This document shows positions 33,043 through 44,513 of a stretch of 64,000 bases of DNA, piece after piece. This DNA comes from Bufo bufo (taxonomy: Eukaryota > Chordata > Amphibia > Anura > Bufonidae): contig NC_053391.1 of NCBI RefSeq assembly GCF_905171765.1, forward strand, positions 107,606,644-107,670,643, in the 5' to 3' direction. A program made the translations under genes and the position numbers. The notes beneath the pieces were generated by a model. The model was not told the origin of the DNA. It saw only the letters and a list, made by a program, of their open reading frames with translations, and ran no database searches. The first letter of the stretch is position 1, and each line of letters begins with the position of its first letter.

Positions 33043-33268
33043 ATTATTTTAATATATATATATATTGGTATCCTTTTATACAGATTTTTAACCTATTGAT
33101 TTACATACTGCACCATACTATACAGTGTACGATGCTGCAGAACACGGTCTCTTAGGCACTTGAGACGGTTTACAGTGATCCTACCTATGTGCACAATCTT
33201 TTAATCCTTTTTGTAGATTTTTTATATGTGTACAATCTTTTGATCTTTTGTGCAGGTTTTATATGTGC

Positions 33269-33306
<38 letters not shown>

Positions 33307-33532
33307 GCACATATAAAACCTGCACAAAAGATCAAAAGATTGTACACATATAAAAAATCTACAAAAAGGATTAAAAGATTGTGCACATAGGTAGGATCAC
33401 TGTAAACCGTCTCAAGTGCCTAAGAGACCGTGTTCTGCAGCATCGTACACTGTATAGTATGGTGCAGTATGTAAATCAATAGGTTAAAAATCTGTATAAA
33501 AGGATACCAATATATATATATATTAAAATAAT
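33043..33532. repeat. 490-bp near-perfect palindrome centred on (AT)n
   Basis: The right arm (33304-33532) is the exact reverse complement of the left arm (33043-33271) over all 229 bp that I compared by eye, including the internal (TA)n tract near the tips. The centre is 32 bp of alternating A and T (33272-33303) with one G. There are no coding features, no TIR family motif and no clear target duplication. The symmetry is far better than in the MITEs nearby, pointing to a very recent origin or an assembly fold-back. Confidence 0.93.
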
Positions 33533-33930
33533 TAATTAATAATTAATTATAATTAAAACACATATATATATATGTGTGTTTTTACCACACACATTGATAT
33601 CTCTATACACACCCCTACACCCTAAAATTTGCTCTTTTTACAAATACAAAGCCCAAATACCAACCATTAACAATCAACTGCTATTGGCGCCCAAAAGGGT
33701 ATATTTCAAATAGGCAAGACCTGGAGGGTATTTCTACCTACCAGTCCCCCTAATTTGGCTCACTACCATATCCTTTACAGGCAAACACCTATGTCGACCT
33801 GACTATACCCGGAGCAGCCTCTAGTATCTAGCACCCTACCTTCTTTCCACTCCACTCCTATAAACCCAAGGCGCCTCAAGTCTTTCAGATCTAGTGGAAC
33901 CCTTTCCAACAGATCCGTCTGACCCTCACA

Positions 33931-33933
<3 letters not shown>

Positions 33934-33961
<28 letters not shown>
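33934..33961. repeat. (CT)n microsatellite
   Basis: About fourteen consecutive TC dinucleotides. The 33600-33930 stretch before it shows no feature. Confidence 0.9.
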
Positions 33962-33964
<3 letters not shown>

Positions 33965-33965
<1 letters not shown>

Positions 33966-34340
33966 CTACTGGGACCCCCACCATTCTGGAGAATAGGGGT
34001 CACGTCAGCACTTCCTTATGGAGCGGCAGTTAAAACATGTGCTCTGCTACTTCACTCTTTCTCTGAGACTGCCGGAGATAGCCAAGTGCAGTGATCCACT
34101 GAATAGGGGATAACTAACTGATCGGTGGGTCTGACCAGTGTGACCACTACCAATCTCAAGAATAGGGGTCCTGGACTTCTGTCCAAATTGAGCACCAGGT
34201 CAAGCATGCTCCTCTGCTGCTTTCTTCATTCTTTATGGGACTGCTGAAAAAGCTCAGGAAAGGACACTTTGAATGGCAATGTCCTCCTCAGTTGTCAGAG
34301 GGGTCAAAGACCATGTGTAAAAAATGTCTATGACATAAAC
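33965..34340. repeat. fragments of TTAA-type MITEs
   Basis: Phrases such as gaataggggataactaactg, atcggtgggtctgacc and tctcaagaataggggtcc match the repeat at 41349-41595 and its inverse. Ends are not preserved, so these are remnants. Confidence 0.55.
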
Positions 34341-34738
34341 ATCATCACATTAAACATAGGCTGCTCTACATAAGTACATACAGTTAGGTCCATATATATT
34401 TGGACACAGACACAAATGTTCTTTTTATTACCTGTTTACTAAAACATATTCAAGTTATAGTAATATAATAGACATGGACATAAAGTCCAGACTTTTAGCT
34501 TTCATTTGAGGGTATCCACATGAAAATTGGATGAAGGGTTTAGGAGTTTCAGCTCCTTTACATGTGGCACCCTGTTTTTGAAGGGACCAAAAGTAATTGG
34601 GCAATTGACTCAAAGGCTGTTTCATGGGCAGTTGTGGGCAATTCCTTAATTATTTCATTCTCAATTAAGCACATAAAAGGCCTGGAGTTGATTTGAGATG
34701 TGGTGCTTGCATTTTAAGGATTTTGCTGAGAAGTAAAC

Positions 34739-35840
34739 ATGCGGTCAAAAGAGTTCTCCATGCAGGTGAAACAAGCCATCCTTCATCTGCAAAAACAGAA
34801 AAAAACCATCCGAGAGATTGCTACACTATTAGAAGTGGCAAAATCTACACTTTGGTACATCCTGAGAAAGAATGTTCACTGGGGACCTCAACAATGCAAA
34901 AAGACCTGGACACCCAGGGAAAACAACAGTGGTGGATGATCGCAGAATAATTACCATGGTGAAGAGAAGCCCCTTCACAACAGCCAACCAAGTGAACAAC
35001 ACTCTCCAGGATATAGGCGTATCAATATCCAAATCTACCATAAAGAGAAGACTGCATGAGAGTAAATACAGAGGGTTCACTGCACGGTGCAAGCCACTCA
35101 TAAGCCTCAAGAATAAGAAGGCTAGATTGGACTAAAAAACATCTTTAAAAAACAGCACGATTCTGGAAGAACATTATTTGGACAGATGATACCAAGATCA
35201 AACGCTACCAGAATGATGGAAAGAAAAAAGTATGGCGAAGGCATGGTACAGCTCATGATCCAAAGCATACCACATCATCTGTAAAACACGGCGGAGGCAG
35301 TGTGATGGCTTGGGCATGCATGGCTGCCGGTGGCACTGGGTCCCTAGTGTTTATTGATGATGTGACACAGGACAAAAGCAGCTGGATGAATTCTGGGGTT
35401 TTCAGAGACATACTGTGTGCTCAAATCCAGCCAAGTGCAGCCAAACTGATTGGTCGGTGTGTTTATAGAAACATAGAAACATAGAATGTGTCGGCAGATA
35501 AGAACCATTTGGCCCATCTAGTCTGCCCAATATGTTTCATAATACAGATGGACAATAACCCAAAACATAAAGCCAAAGCAACCCAGGAAATTATTAAAGC
35601 AAATAAATGGAATATTCTTAAATGGCCAAGTCAGTCACCTGATCTGAACACAATAGAGCATTTCACTTGTTAAAGACTAAACTTCAGACAGAAAGGCCCA
35701 CAAACAAATAGCAACTGAAAAACCGCTGCAGTAAAGGCCTGGCAGAGCATTAAAGAGGAGGAAACAGCGTCTGGTGATGTCCATGAGTTCAAGACTTCAG
35801 GCAGTCATTGCCAACAAAGGGTTTTCAACCAAGTATTAGA
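34739..35840 (+). pseudogene. Tc1 transposase pseudogene, DD34E type
   Basis: ATG at 34739 opens the HTH domain (KKTIREIATLLEVAKSTLWY). A frameshift near 34885 moves the reading to the frame with RPGHPGKTTVVDDRRIITMV. Further breaks follow: a stop near 35135 (KARLD*), a shift before the GGGSVMAWACMAAGG block (about 35290-35340), and a 65-bp insertion at 35466. The second aspartate (MDNNPKHK) and glutamate (SPDLNTIEH) are 34 residues apart, the classical Tc1 spacing. With multiple lesions this cannot encode an enzyme. Confidence 0.88.
35466..35530 (-). mobile_element. tiny 3'-end LINE fragment inserted in Tc1
   Basis: Read on the minus strand it is a 3' end: gggcagactagatgggccaa, a short middle, then repeats of ttctatgt. 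This resembles CR1-type tails. It interrupts the transposase between the first and second catalytic aspartates, and tgttt occurs on both sides as a possible short duplication. An extreme 5' truncation of about 65 bp is inferred. Confidence 0.65.
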
Positions 35841-36184
35841 AATTAACATTTTATTTACAATTTTTTAATTTGTCCATTTTCTTTTCGAGCCCCTGAAATG
35901 AAGGGATTGAGTTGAAAAAATGCTTTAGTTCCTCAAATTTTTATGCAATCATTTTGTTCAACTCATTGACTTAAAGGGCTTCTGTCACTCCACTAAACTC
36001 ATTATTTTTTTTTGTTTCCTTAAAATCCTTATGCTGCGATTTCTCAATATATAGGGCTATTACTCAGTTTGGTTCAGTAGGTATATCAAAAAACGGACTT
36101 TTATAATATGCAAATTACCTCTCTAGCAACAGGTAGGGCGGCTACTTGCTGCTAGCAGCCGCATCCTCCATTCATAATGACGCC

Positions 36185-37686
36185 CAGGGCTTTTTTTCTG
36201 GCGGAACGCACCGGAACGGCGTTCCGCCACCTTTTGACATCGCAAGCTGCGATGTATCAGCGGGGAGGGACTGGGAGGAGGAGCTGGGGGCCGGTGCGTT
36301 CACTGTGCTCCGGCCCCGCAGCTCCAGTAGAGACTTATAAAATGTTTAATTAAATGAATAATGATTCCTGCTGCCCCTCAGTAGTATAACATTGAATGTA
36401 TTTGTACTCACAGCCGGCTACTGACATCGTAATCCAGGCCGGCCGGGCAGACGAGCGGCAGCGTCACTGACTGACGTCACCTGCCTGGGCCGCCTGCTTC
36501 ATTCATAAAGTAGGCGGCGCACTCACGTGACGTCAGTCAGTGACGCTGCCGCTCGTCTGCCCGGCCTGCCTGGATTACGATGTCAGTAGCCGGCTGTGAG
36601 TACAAATACATTGAATGTTATACTACTGAGGGGCAGCAGGAATCATTATTCATTTCATTACACATTGTATAACTGTACTGGAGCGGCAATAGGGGGTCTG
36701 TGGATGACACTGTTATGGGGTGGGGGGGGGGGGATATGGATGGCACTGTTATGGGGTGGGGGGGTCTGTGAATGGCACTGTTATGGGGTGGGGGGGGGTC
36801 TATGGATGGCACTGTTATGGGGTGGGGGGGTCTGTGAATGGCACTGTTATGGGGTGGGGGGGGTCTGTGGATGGCACTGTTATGGGGTGGGGGGTCTGTG
36901 GATGGCACTGTTATGGGGTGGGGGGGTCTGTGGATGGCACTGTTATGGGGTGGGGGGGTTTGTGGATGGCACTGTTATGGGGTGGGGGGGTCTCTGGATG
37001 GCACTGTTATGGGGTGTGGGGGTCTGTGGATGGCACTGTTATGGGGTGGGGGTGTCTGTGGATGGCACTGTTATGGGGTGGGGGTGTCTGTGGATGGCAC
37101 TGTTATGGGGTGGGGGGGTTTGTGGATGGCACTGTTATGGGGTGGGGGGGTGTGTGGATGGCACTGTTATGGGGTGTGGGGGGGTGTGTGGATGGCACTG
37201 TTATGGGGTGTGGGGGGGGTGTGTGGATGGCACTGTTATGGGGTGGGGGGGTCTGTGGATGGCACTGTTATGGGGTGGGGGGTCTGTGGATGGCACTGTT
37301 ATGGGGTGGGGGGGTCTGTGGATGGCACTGTTATAGGATGGGGGGGGGTCTGTGGATGGCACTGTTATAGGATGGGGGATCTGTGGATGCCATCCCCAGA
37401 TCCTCCACCCCATAACAGTGCCATCCTCAGATCCCCCCATTAACAGTGCCATCCCCAGATCCAGTGCCATCCCCATCTGGGGGGTTTCTTTGCTGGGCTG
37501 GACTTTTATAGCCCCCCCCCCAAATTTTACTTGCGGTCCTAGGGTTGGGTAGAGGGGGCGGTCCTAGGAGTGGGTAGGGGGCGGTCTTAGGGGCGGGTAG
37601 GGGGGGCGGTCCTAGGGTTGGGTAGGGGCGTGGCCAGGGGAGGGGGGGTGAGTTCCACCACCTTTTCTCTGAGAAAAAAAGCCCTG
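36185..37686. mobile_element. non-autonomous hAT-like element, copy 2
   Basis: Same ends as 14633-16283 (CAGGGCTTTTTTTCTGGCGG and an inverted AGAAAAAAAGCCCTG) and the same internal order: palindrome, then G-rich minisatellite, then inverted terminal units. The flanks read aatgacgcc on the left and aattgacgcc on the right, an 8-9 bp duplication with one extra base. Inserted in the left arm of the TTAA foldback element, whose other arm shows the uninterrupted target. Confidence 0.9.
36694..37400. repeat. G-rich minisatellite, second locus
   Basis: About 20 units of the same 32-36-bp sequence as at 15166-16110, with different G-run lengths and local variants (gggtgtgtggatggc, gggtttgtggatggc). 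The unit order is not the same as at the first locus, so the arrays have evolved separately since the elements copied. Confidence 0.95.
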
Positions 37687-38358
37687 AATTGACGCCCCCT
37701 CCTCATGTTGATTGACAGGGCCAGCGAATGCGTTCGTTCTCTGACTGGCCCTGTCTGCGTTTTAAATCTCGCGACGGTCTTCAGTTGGCGCAGGCGCACT
37801 GAGTGGAGGACACTCGTTCGGCTGCTCCATCCTCAGTGAGCCTGCGCCGGGTGTACATGTGACGTCATCGGCGCAGGCGCACTGAGGATGGAGTGGCCGA
37901 GCGAGCGTCCTCCACTCAGTGCGCCTGCGCCAACTGAAGACCGGCACGAGATTTAAAACGCAGACAGGGCCAGTCAGAGAACGAGCGCATTCGCTGGCCC
38001 TGTCAATCAACATGAGGAGGGGGAGTCATTATGAATGGAGGATGCGGCTGCTAGCAGCAAGTAGCCGCCCTACCTGTTGCTAGAGAGGTAATTTGCATAT
38101 TATAAAAGTCCGTTTTTTGATATACCTACTGAACCAAACTGAGTAATAGCCCTATATATTGAGAAATCGCAGCATAAAGATTTTAAGGAGACAAAAAAAA
38201 AATATGAGTTTAGTGGAGTGACAGAAGCCCTTTAAAGCTGAAAGTCTGAACTTCAACTGCATCTGATTTGTTTTGTTCAAAATCCATTGTGGTAATGTAC
38301 AGAACAAAAATTAGAAAAATTTTGTCTCTGTCCAAATATATATATGGACCTAACTGTA

Positions 38359-39601
38359 CATGCATTTCTGGTGCATATTAAAATAACAAACTGGTTTTGA
38401 AGATGCTGGACCTCAGGGAGTAAAGGCCCTTTTACATGGCCGATGACTGGCCAAACAAACTTGTGTAAAAAAATGTTTGTTCTCAAATATTGCCCCATGT
38501 AAATATGTCCAATTGTCACCTGAGAAATGATGAAATGGTCGTTTGTTGGAGACTGCATATTTCATGTGGGCATAAAAATCATCATCAGTCATTAGCACAT
38601 CCCCCAATATAAACAATGTCGTCCCATGAGAAGGAGACTGAACAAACAATCACACGAATGATCATTCATTCAACCCCTCTCCAATAATTGTCCTGTGAAA
38701 ATAAAAGTAAAAATAGACTTCTTATATCTTCGGTCACTGCTCAAAATTCTCAAAATGAATCAATGTTTTGGTGAAGAAAAAAAAGAGGATCAAATAACCA
38801 GTATCTGTATATGTTATGGTGTACAGACTGGAATGGTTGGCATTATGTATCAATCAAAGGTAAGCTTTGATTTACACCAAAGCCAAAAGTTTGCATTCAT
38901 TTATCTAGTACTGTTTTAGTACATAAACGTATATAGAGAAGTGATACGGAATGGCATATAGATATGTGTATTATAAGTCATCCAAAAATGCTCTCCTAGC
39001 AGAGTAAGCAATCGATAAATTATAACCAAAGGGCTTTCCTAAGTAACAGCACTGGCAAATTATAGCCATGGGTCCTATACTAAAAAATTATGGTTCTGCC
39101 TTTAAGGCCTAACAGCGTAAATAGAAGTTGTATGTATTTGGTCTCTGTAAGACCTTGATCAACCCTTTGACTGAACTTTCATTGCACACATGCCCTACTG
39201 TGCCTGTACTATGGAGGTCACAATCATGCAATATCTCATTGGGGACATAATTAACCTAGTTTATTCAGTCTATGACTTCCACATGTTCTCTGTAATTTGC
39301 TCAATCCTTAAGCAAAAACATAGTTATACTAATACTGAGAAAATGATCAAAAATACAGAATAATGAACCAACAAAAACACATATACACAGTATTTTACAG
39401 CAATTTCACCTTATTTCTAAAAACACAGATCTAAGAAATGTTCTGTTTGTATACGTGAGGTTATGACCTACAAGTATGTATGCATGTTTTCTATAAATAA
39501 GTAATTGTAACATGGAGAAACATGGTTTCAGGAGTTTCCATGTCCCAGTTTTGGTTCATTTTGGCTGCCCTGGTAATCCATCAAGTTTTATTTTTCCCAA
39601 A
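38359..39601. other. no gene; MITE-like fragment at 38420-38700
   Basis: The segment starting taaaggcccttttacatggc (38421) has the look of a MITE end of the type that begins near a TAA, with inverse-like material (acaattggacatatttacat) further in, but no matching far end is visible. The rest (38700-39601) shows no coding region or repeat. Confidence 0.4.
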
Positions 39602-41108
39602 TGGTGATTGGCGCATAGCAAGTGTGGTGCCAATATTCAAAAAGGGTGCAAAAACAGACCCTATTGCCTGGTAAGTTTAACATCTGTTGTGGGTAAACTG
39701 TTTGAAGGTTTTCTGAGAGATGCTATCTTAGAGCATCTCAACGGAAATAAGCAAATAACGCCATATCAGCATGGCTTCGTGAGGGATCGGTCATGTCAAA
39801 CTAATTTAATCAGTTTCTATGAGGAGGTAAGTTCTAGACTTGACAGCGGCGAATCAATGGATGTCGTATATCTGGACTTCTCCAAAGCATTTGACACTGT
39901 ACCGCATAGAAGGTTAGTATATAAAATGAGAATGCTTAGACTGGGAGAAAATGTCTGTAAGTGGGTAAGTAACTGGCTCAATGATAGAAAACAGAGGGTG
40001 GTTATTAACGGTGCACACTCAGATTGGGTCACTGTCACTAGCGGAGTACCTCAGGGGTCAGTATTGGGCCCTTTTCTCTTATAGCAATTTTTGCAGGTGA
40101 CACTAAACTGTGTAAAGTAATTAACACTGAAGAGGACAGTATACTACTACAGATGGATCTGGATAGATTGGAGAATTGGGCAGATAAGTGGCAGATGAGG
40201 TTTAACACTGACAAATGTAATGTTATGCACATGGGAAGGAATAATCCAAGTCACCCGTACATACTAAATGGTAAAACACTGGGTAACACGGACATGGAAA
40301 AGGACCTAGGAATTTTAATAAACGGCAAACTAAGCTGCAAAAACCAGTGTCAGGCAGCTGCTGCAAAGGCCAATAAGATAATGGGTTGCATCAAAAGGGG
40401 CATAGATGCCCATGATGAGAACATATTCCTACCACTTTACAAATCACTAGTCAGACCACACATGGAGTACTGTGTACAGTTCTGGGCTCCTGTGAACAAG
40501 GCAGACATAGCAGAGCTGGAGAGAGTTCAGAGGAGGGCAACTAAAGTAATAACTGGAATGGGGCAACTACAGTACCCTGAAAGATTATCAAAATTAGGGT
40601 TATTCACTTTAGAAAAAAGACAACTGAGGGGAGATCTAATTACTAGGTATAAATATATCAGGGGTCAGTACAGAGATCTCTCTATCATCTATTTATCCCC
40701 AGGACTGTGACTGTGACGAGGGGACATCCTCTGCATCTGGAGGAAAGAAGGTTTGTACACAAACATAGAAAAGGATTCTTTACGGTAAGAGCAGTGAGAC
40801 TATGGAACTCTCTGCTTGAGGAGGTGGTGATGGTGAGTACAATAAAGGAATTCAAGACTGGCCTGGATGTATTTCTGGAGTGTAATAATATTACAGGCTA
40901 TAGCTACTAGAGATGGGTTGTTGATCCAGAGAGTTATTCTGATTGCCTGATTGGAGTCGGGAAGGAATTCTTCCCCCCTTAAGTGGGGAAAATTGGCTTG
41001 TACCTCACAGGGGTTTTTGCCTTCCTCTGGATCAACTTGCAGGATGACAGGCCGAACTGTATTGACAAATGTCTTTTTTCGGCCTTATATACTATGTTAC
41101 TATGTTAT
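39602..41108 (+). mobile_element. 5'-truncated CR1 LINE
   Basis: Strongly similar to the sense part of the CR1 at 8507-12666, beginning within the reverse transcriptase (GATTGGCGCATAGCAAGTG) and ending in the same 3' tail ctatgttactatgttat. It is a typical 5'-truncated insertion of about 1.5 kb. Confidence 0.92.
39608..40910 (+). pseudogene. CR1 reverse transcriptase fragment
   Basis: Frames 39608-40084, 40153-40710 and 40707-40910 together cover the RT from SVVGKLFEGF to ITGYSY. Motif A (YLDFSKAFDTV) and motif B (SGVPQGSVLGP) are intact. About 45 bp are deleted just after motif B (near 40080), and the catalytic FADD has become FAGD. A duplicated tgactg near 40710 shifts the frame near the C-terminus. 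It is inactive. Confidence 0.9.
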
Positions 41109-41348
41109 AAGGCATTGTAATGTAGCTCTCTTTTCAAAAGGTGCAGAGAGAACTATCTTGGGAGAGAGGCCTATGTTGGGATCCGCAGGGTACTATTTGT
41201 GGAGAGCACCTAGTAGGTGGAAGATCTTTTAGGCTAAATCTTATGTCTCAAGGTTTTTTTAAAAGGTCGAGCACTGACTTATTGGATAGCTACCTTACAT
41301 CTGGTGGAAGTAGAGGCACAACTTTATTTTCCTACTAGGTGTTCTCCA

Positions 41349-41595
41349 CAAGGTTAGAGGATAACTAATTGATCCGTGGGGGTCCGACCTCTTGCACCCC
41401 CACGATCCTGAGAATGGGAGTCCCATTTCCCCATTCTGATAGTTGAGCATGCACTCTGCTGTTTCATTCATTCTCTATGGGACACCCATTCTCAGGATCT
41501 GTGGGGGTCTTAGTGGTCGGAACCCCTCCAATCAGTTAGTTATCCCCTATCCTGTGGATAGGGGATAACTTTAAAACCTGGAACAACCCCTTTAA
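41349..41595. mobile_element. T2-like TTAA MITE, left end lost
   Basis: The right end (inverse) reads TTAAAGGGGTTGTTCCAGG with TTAA at 41592-41595. The interior is inverted: gataactaattgatcc with gtgggggtccgacc on the left, ggggtcttagtggtcggaac with caatcagttagttatccc on the right. The left tip is not recognisable. An older inverted pair (cacctagtaggtgg at 41209 and cctactaggtgttctccac at 41330) lies just before it. Confidence 0.7.
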
Positions 41596-43205
41596 GTTGT
41601 GAGGTGGAGGCTCCATGGTCTGCAACAAGTCTAGGTCAGAACCAATGCTTAGGTGGGTTTCATGAATTGGACTGTATTTGGTGCTTGGTTGAATTAAGAT
41701 CTGGGGAATTTGGAGACCAACCAACAACTTGAAGCCTTTATCATGGTACTCAAGCCATTCCTGAACAATTTTTGTAGTGTGACAAGGTGCATTATCCTGC
41801 AGAAAGACACCACTACCACTAAGGAATACATTGCCAAGGGGTGCACGTAGTCTGAAAAAATGTTGGTGATATGCATCAAGATAACTTTCACATGAGTGAG
41901 GACCTAATGTTTCTCAACTGAGCACTCGCAAAGACATCATACTGCCTCTGTCAACTTGCCTTCCCATAGTGTTCAATGTAAGCAGGTAGACAGGGAGTCT
42001 TAATAGTCGGCAGCTATATGCAGCAAGCTGTGAAGCACTGTGGGTTCTAACACCTTCCTATCATACTGTAGGTGACATTAACATTTTTGCAATTAGTGTT
42101 ACAGCTCTTCTGGGAGATTGGACCAGACGGGTGAGTTATCTGTGCGTATCAATTAGCCTTGGGTACTCAAGACCCTGCTCACTAGTTGTACTTCTCTGGA
42201 GGTTCTAATCACTGAATACTTGGACCACAACACAAGACCTGCCATTTTTTTTAAGTTCTTATTCAGTTGCTTAACCATCATATTGTGTCCTTTGTATACT
42301 GTAAGTCGCTAAGATCTTTAGGGTACGGCCATACGGTCAGGTTCTTGTGAATTAAAAAAAGAGAAGTTGTATCTGTCCTTTATGCTTTCTCACATTTGAT
42401 GATAAACTCCTGATTTTGTGAATAGCAAAAGAAAAGGGGCACACTCAGATGGGCGCACTTGAATGGAAAATGATATACAATTTATTAAAACCTAAAAACA
42501 TAATCCCTAATAATGGACATACATAAAATACAGGCCCTATAAAAAAAATATGCCTATATATGCATAAATATCATGAGTCCCGTGTGCCAATCCAAGGGTG
42601 GTACCTACAGCACCTATGTCAGCTGCATATAATGAAGTACAGCCCGTGCTGATGAATGGGAGAGATGGCACCTATATCTCCTATGCCGGCTGAAAATGTA
42701 ACACGTGCACCAGTGTACCGCAATAAATAAGGAGATGGTGCAGATGGCACCTAGACCAGCTGTATATCACTTGATGTGCAAGTGTTGCAATGTTAATGGC
42801 TGTATAGCGCTTAATGCCAATCACAATAGCTTCTGGTCGTTCCCAATTGCGGTCCGATTCATATATACGGCAGCTTTCACAGTTAATAACTCAGCATCAC
42901 TTCCAAAAGTTCACAATAGAGGAATGGATACTCCCCAGGAGGTGGGTCTTACCCGTCTGGTGAAAGAATGCTGCTGTATGGCATCAGTCCGAGACATCAG
43001 TTTAACATATATGTTATTTTTTAGACATTAAACGGATGGGAAAAATGTGATGTGAACCCACAACTACCTAATATATCCACCCCTCGACAGGCGCCATTTT
43101 CACAGGATAATGTTATTCACTTCATCTGTCAGAGGTTTTATGTCATGACTGATGGCGTACAGTTTTCAATATTCAGTGATTATTTCCATGCAATTTCTCA
43201 CGCAA
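41596..43205. other. no gene; unassigned repeat-like sequence
   Basis: 41600-41900 shows a weak resemblance on the minus strand to decayed Tc1 coding sequence (a block like WSVS and ILMHITNIF in broken frames) that I could not confirm. 42425-42970 has the feel of a dispersed repeat (gatatacaatttattaaaac; repeated atggcacctatatc and ggcacctagac) with no ends. No gene is supported. Confidence 0.35.
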
Positions 43206-43208
43206 TAA

Positions 43209-43534
43209 GGGTCCATTAACATGTCTGCAACTGTTTTGCCGTCCGCAAAATGCGGATCCGCAAAACACGGACACCGACCATGTGCGTTCCGCATTTTGCG
43301 GACCGCGCATGGCCGGCACTATAATAGAAATGCCCTTTCTTGTCCGTGGCTGCGGACAAGAATAGGACATGTTTTATTTTTTCGCGGGGCCGCCGAAAGG
43401 AAGTGCGGATGCGGACAGCACGCGGTGTGCTGTCCGCATCTTTTGCGGCCCCATTGAAAATGAATGGGTCCGCACCCGTTCCGCAAAATTGCGGAACGGA
43501 TGCGGACCCATTTTGCGGATGTGTGAATAAACCC
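43209..43534. mobile_element. Harbinger-like MITE, intact
   Basis: Flanked by TAA (43206-43208 and 43535-43537). Ends GGGTCCATTAACATGTC and, from the right, GGGTTTATTCACACATCC. The interior is foldback and GC-rich with many copies of tgcggac, gcaaaatgcgg and their inverses. Same family as 19255-28466. Confidence 0.82.
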
Positions 43535-43992
43535 TAAAACGCAATTACTTAATTTCTGGACCTTGTAAATCATTGCTATGTAAGATGTGCCGCGTAATAC
43601 TAGTAGGTTTAATACAATGTTGTGCACGGGCAGCTGATGTCGTTTAGATATATCTTCAGCATTTTATATACAGGGATAAAATAGCAATTACTCTTGAACG
43701 ATTAAACCCATTTCACTTTGCTTTATGTTCTAAAAAATGGCCAAGAAGTAATTAAAAAAGCAATTAGCAAAGAGCACACAGCTTACCTAACAATCACAAT
43801 CTTAGATGGATTTAAACTCTTGCACTTTGCAGAAGTAGATGTAGACTTGCGCATTTTGGGGCATTTATTCTTAACAAGGGATTTTAATTAGCACCTACAA
43901 AGATGATGAGTCTCCTATGATACATGAAACTTTAACCATACAGGTTGGGAGGACAGCTATAAACATAGCCCGAGAAAAATATCCCATCCTTA

Positions 43993-44162
43993 GGGTATAT
44001 TCACAGGAGGCAAATGAGGTGCAAAAAGGTCTGAAAATCATTCCCATTTATCTCAATGAGGTTGATTTGGCAGCAAGCACATGGACTTCTGCAAGTTATA
44101 TTAACATGAATGGGACAGTCATAGAAATTTCTAAAACAATTCTGCTGCTTGTGAATATACCC
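43993..44162. mobile_element. 170-bp Harbinger-like MITE
   Basis: Ends GGGTATATTCACAGGAGGCA and the matching inverse (tgctgcttgtgaataтaccc in form, ending CCC) with the 3-bp duplication TTA at 43990-43992 and 44163-44165. Immediately to the right another element seems to start (GGGCTGATTCACACAACC), without a clear far end. Confidence 0.75.
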
Positions 44163-44513
44163 TTAGGGCTGATTCACACAACCGTGTTTGGTCCAGGAAA
44201 CATGGCCTCTGTGTCGACTGCATCTCCTGGACTGACTGCAGCTCCCCCGATCCTAACTGACTGCATCATCGTGTTTTAGTCACAAAGATGCAACACAACA
44301 GTCCTGGATTATGGGCACTGCTCCATGTATCCATAATGGTCTTGGTAGTGGGCAGGACTACAAGGAAAGGAAGATTCTAACAGCTGATAATATTTCATAA
44401 ATTATCACTAGCTTTACACCATGCAGTGTTAGTATCATGATGCTTTATAGGAGCACTTTATACACAATACAGTGCTATTCACTAACTATGTATGTGCATT
44501 ATCAATTATATTC

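Larger units (their letters stand above)
35971..38235. mobile_element. T2/Kolobok-like TTAA foldback MITE, split by hAT
   Basis: TTAA at 35971-35974 and 38232-38235; ends are TTAAAGGGCTTCTGTCACTC and its inverse. Apart from the inserted hAT element (36185-37686) it is a 760-bp palindrome: aacaggtagggcggctac, ctagcagccgcatcctcc, tcatgttgattgacagggcc and cagttggcgcaggcgcactg all recur inverted on the other side. TTAAAGGRR ends with TTAA duplication are the mark of Xenopus T2 (Kolobok) MITEs. It has no coding region. Confidence 0.88.
34381..38356 (+). mobile_element. Tc1-like element, decayed, carrying nested insertions
   Basis: The inverted ends CAGTTAGGTCCATATATATT (left) and the matching inverse at the right are flanked by TA (34379-34380 and 38357-38358). 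After removing the TTAA element (35971-38235) and a small LINE fragment (35466-35530), it is about 1.65 kb, normal for Tc1. The transposase reading is broken. The insertion at 35971 lies between the end of the transposase and the right terminal repeat. Confidence 0.92.

Noticed and set aside
33043..33532. MicroRNA or hairpin RNA precursor
   Set aside because: The arms are far too long and perfect for a microRNA and no promoter is visible. A palindrome is all the sequence shows.
41600..41900. Tc1 transposase remnant on the minus strand
   Set aside because: The resemblance is limited to short broken blocks without the PDLNPIE or QDN landmarks, so I did not list it as a gene remnant.
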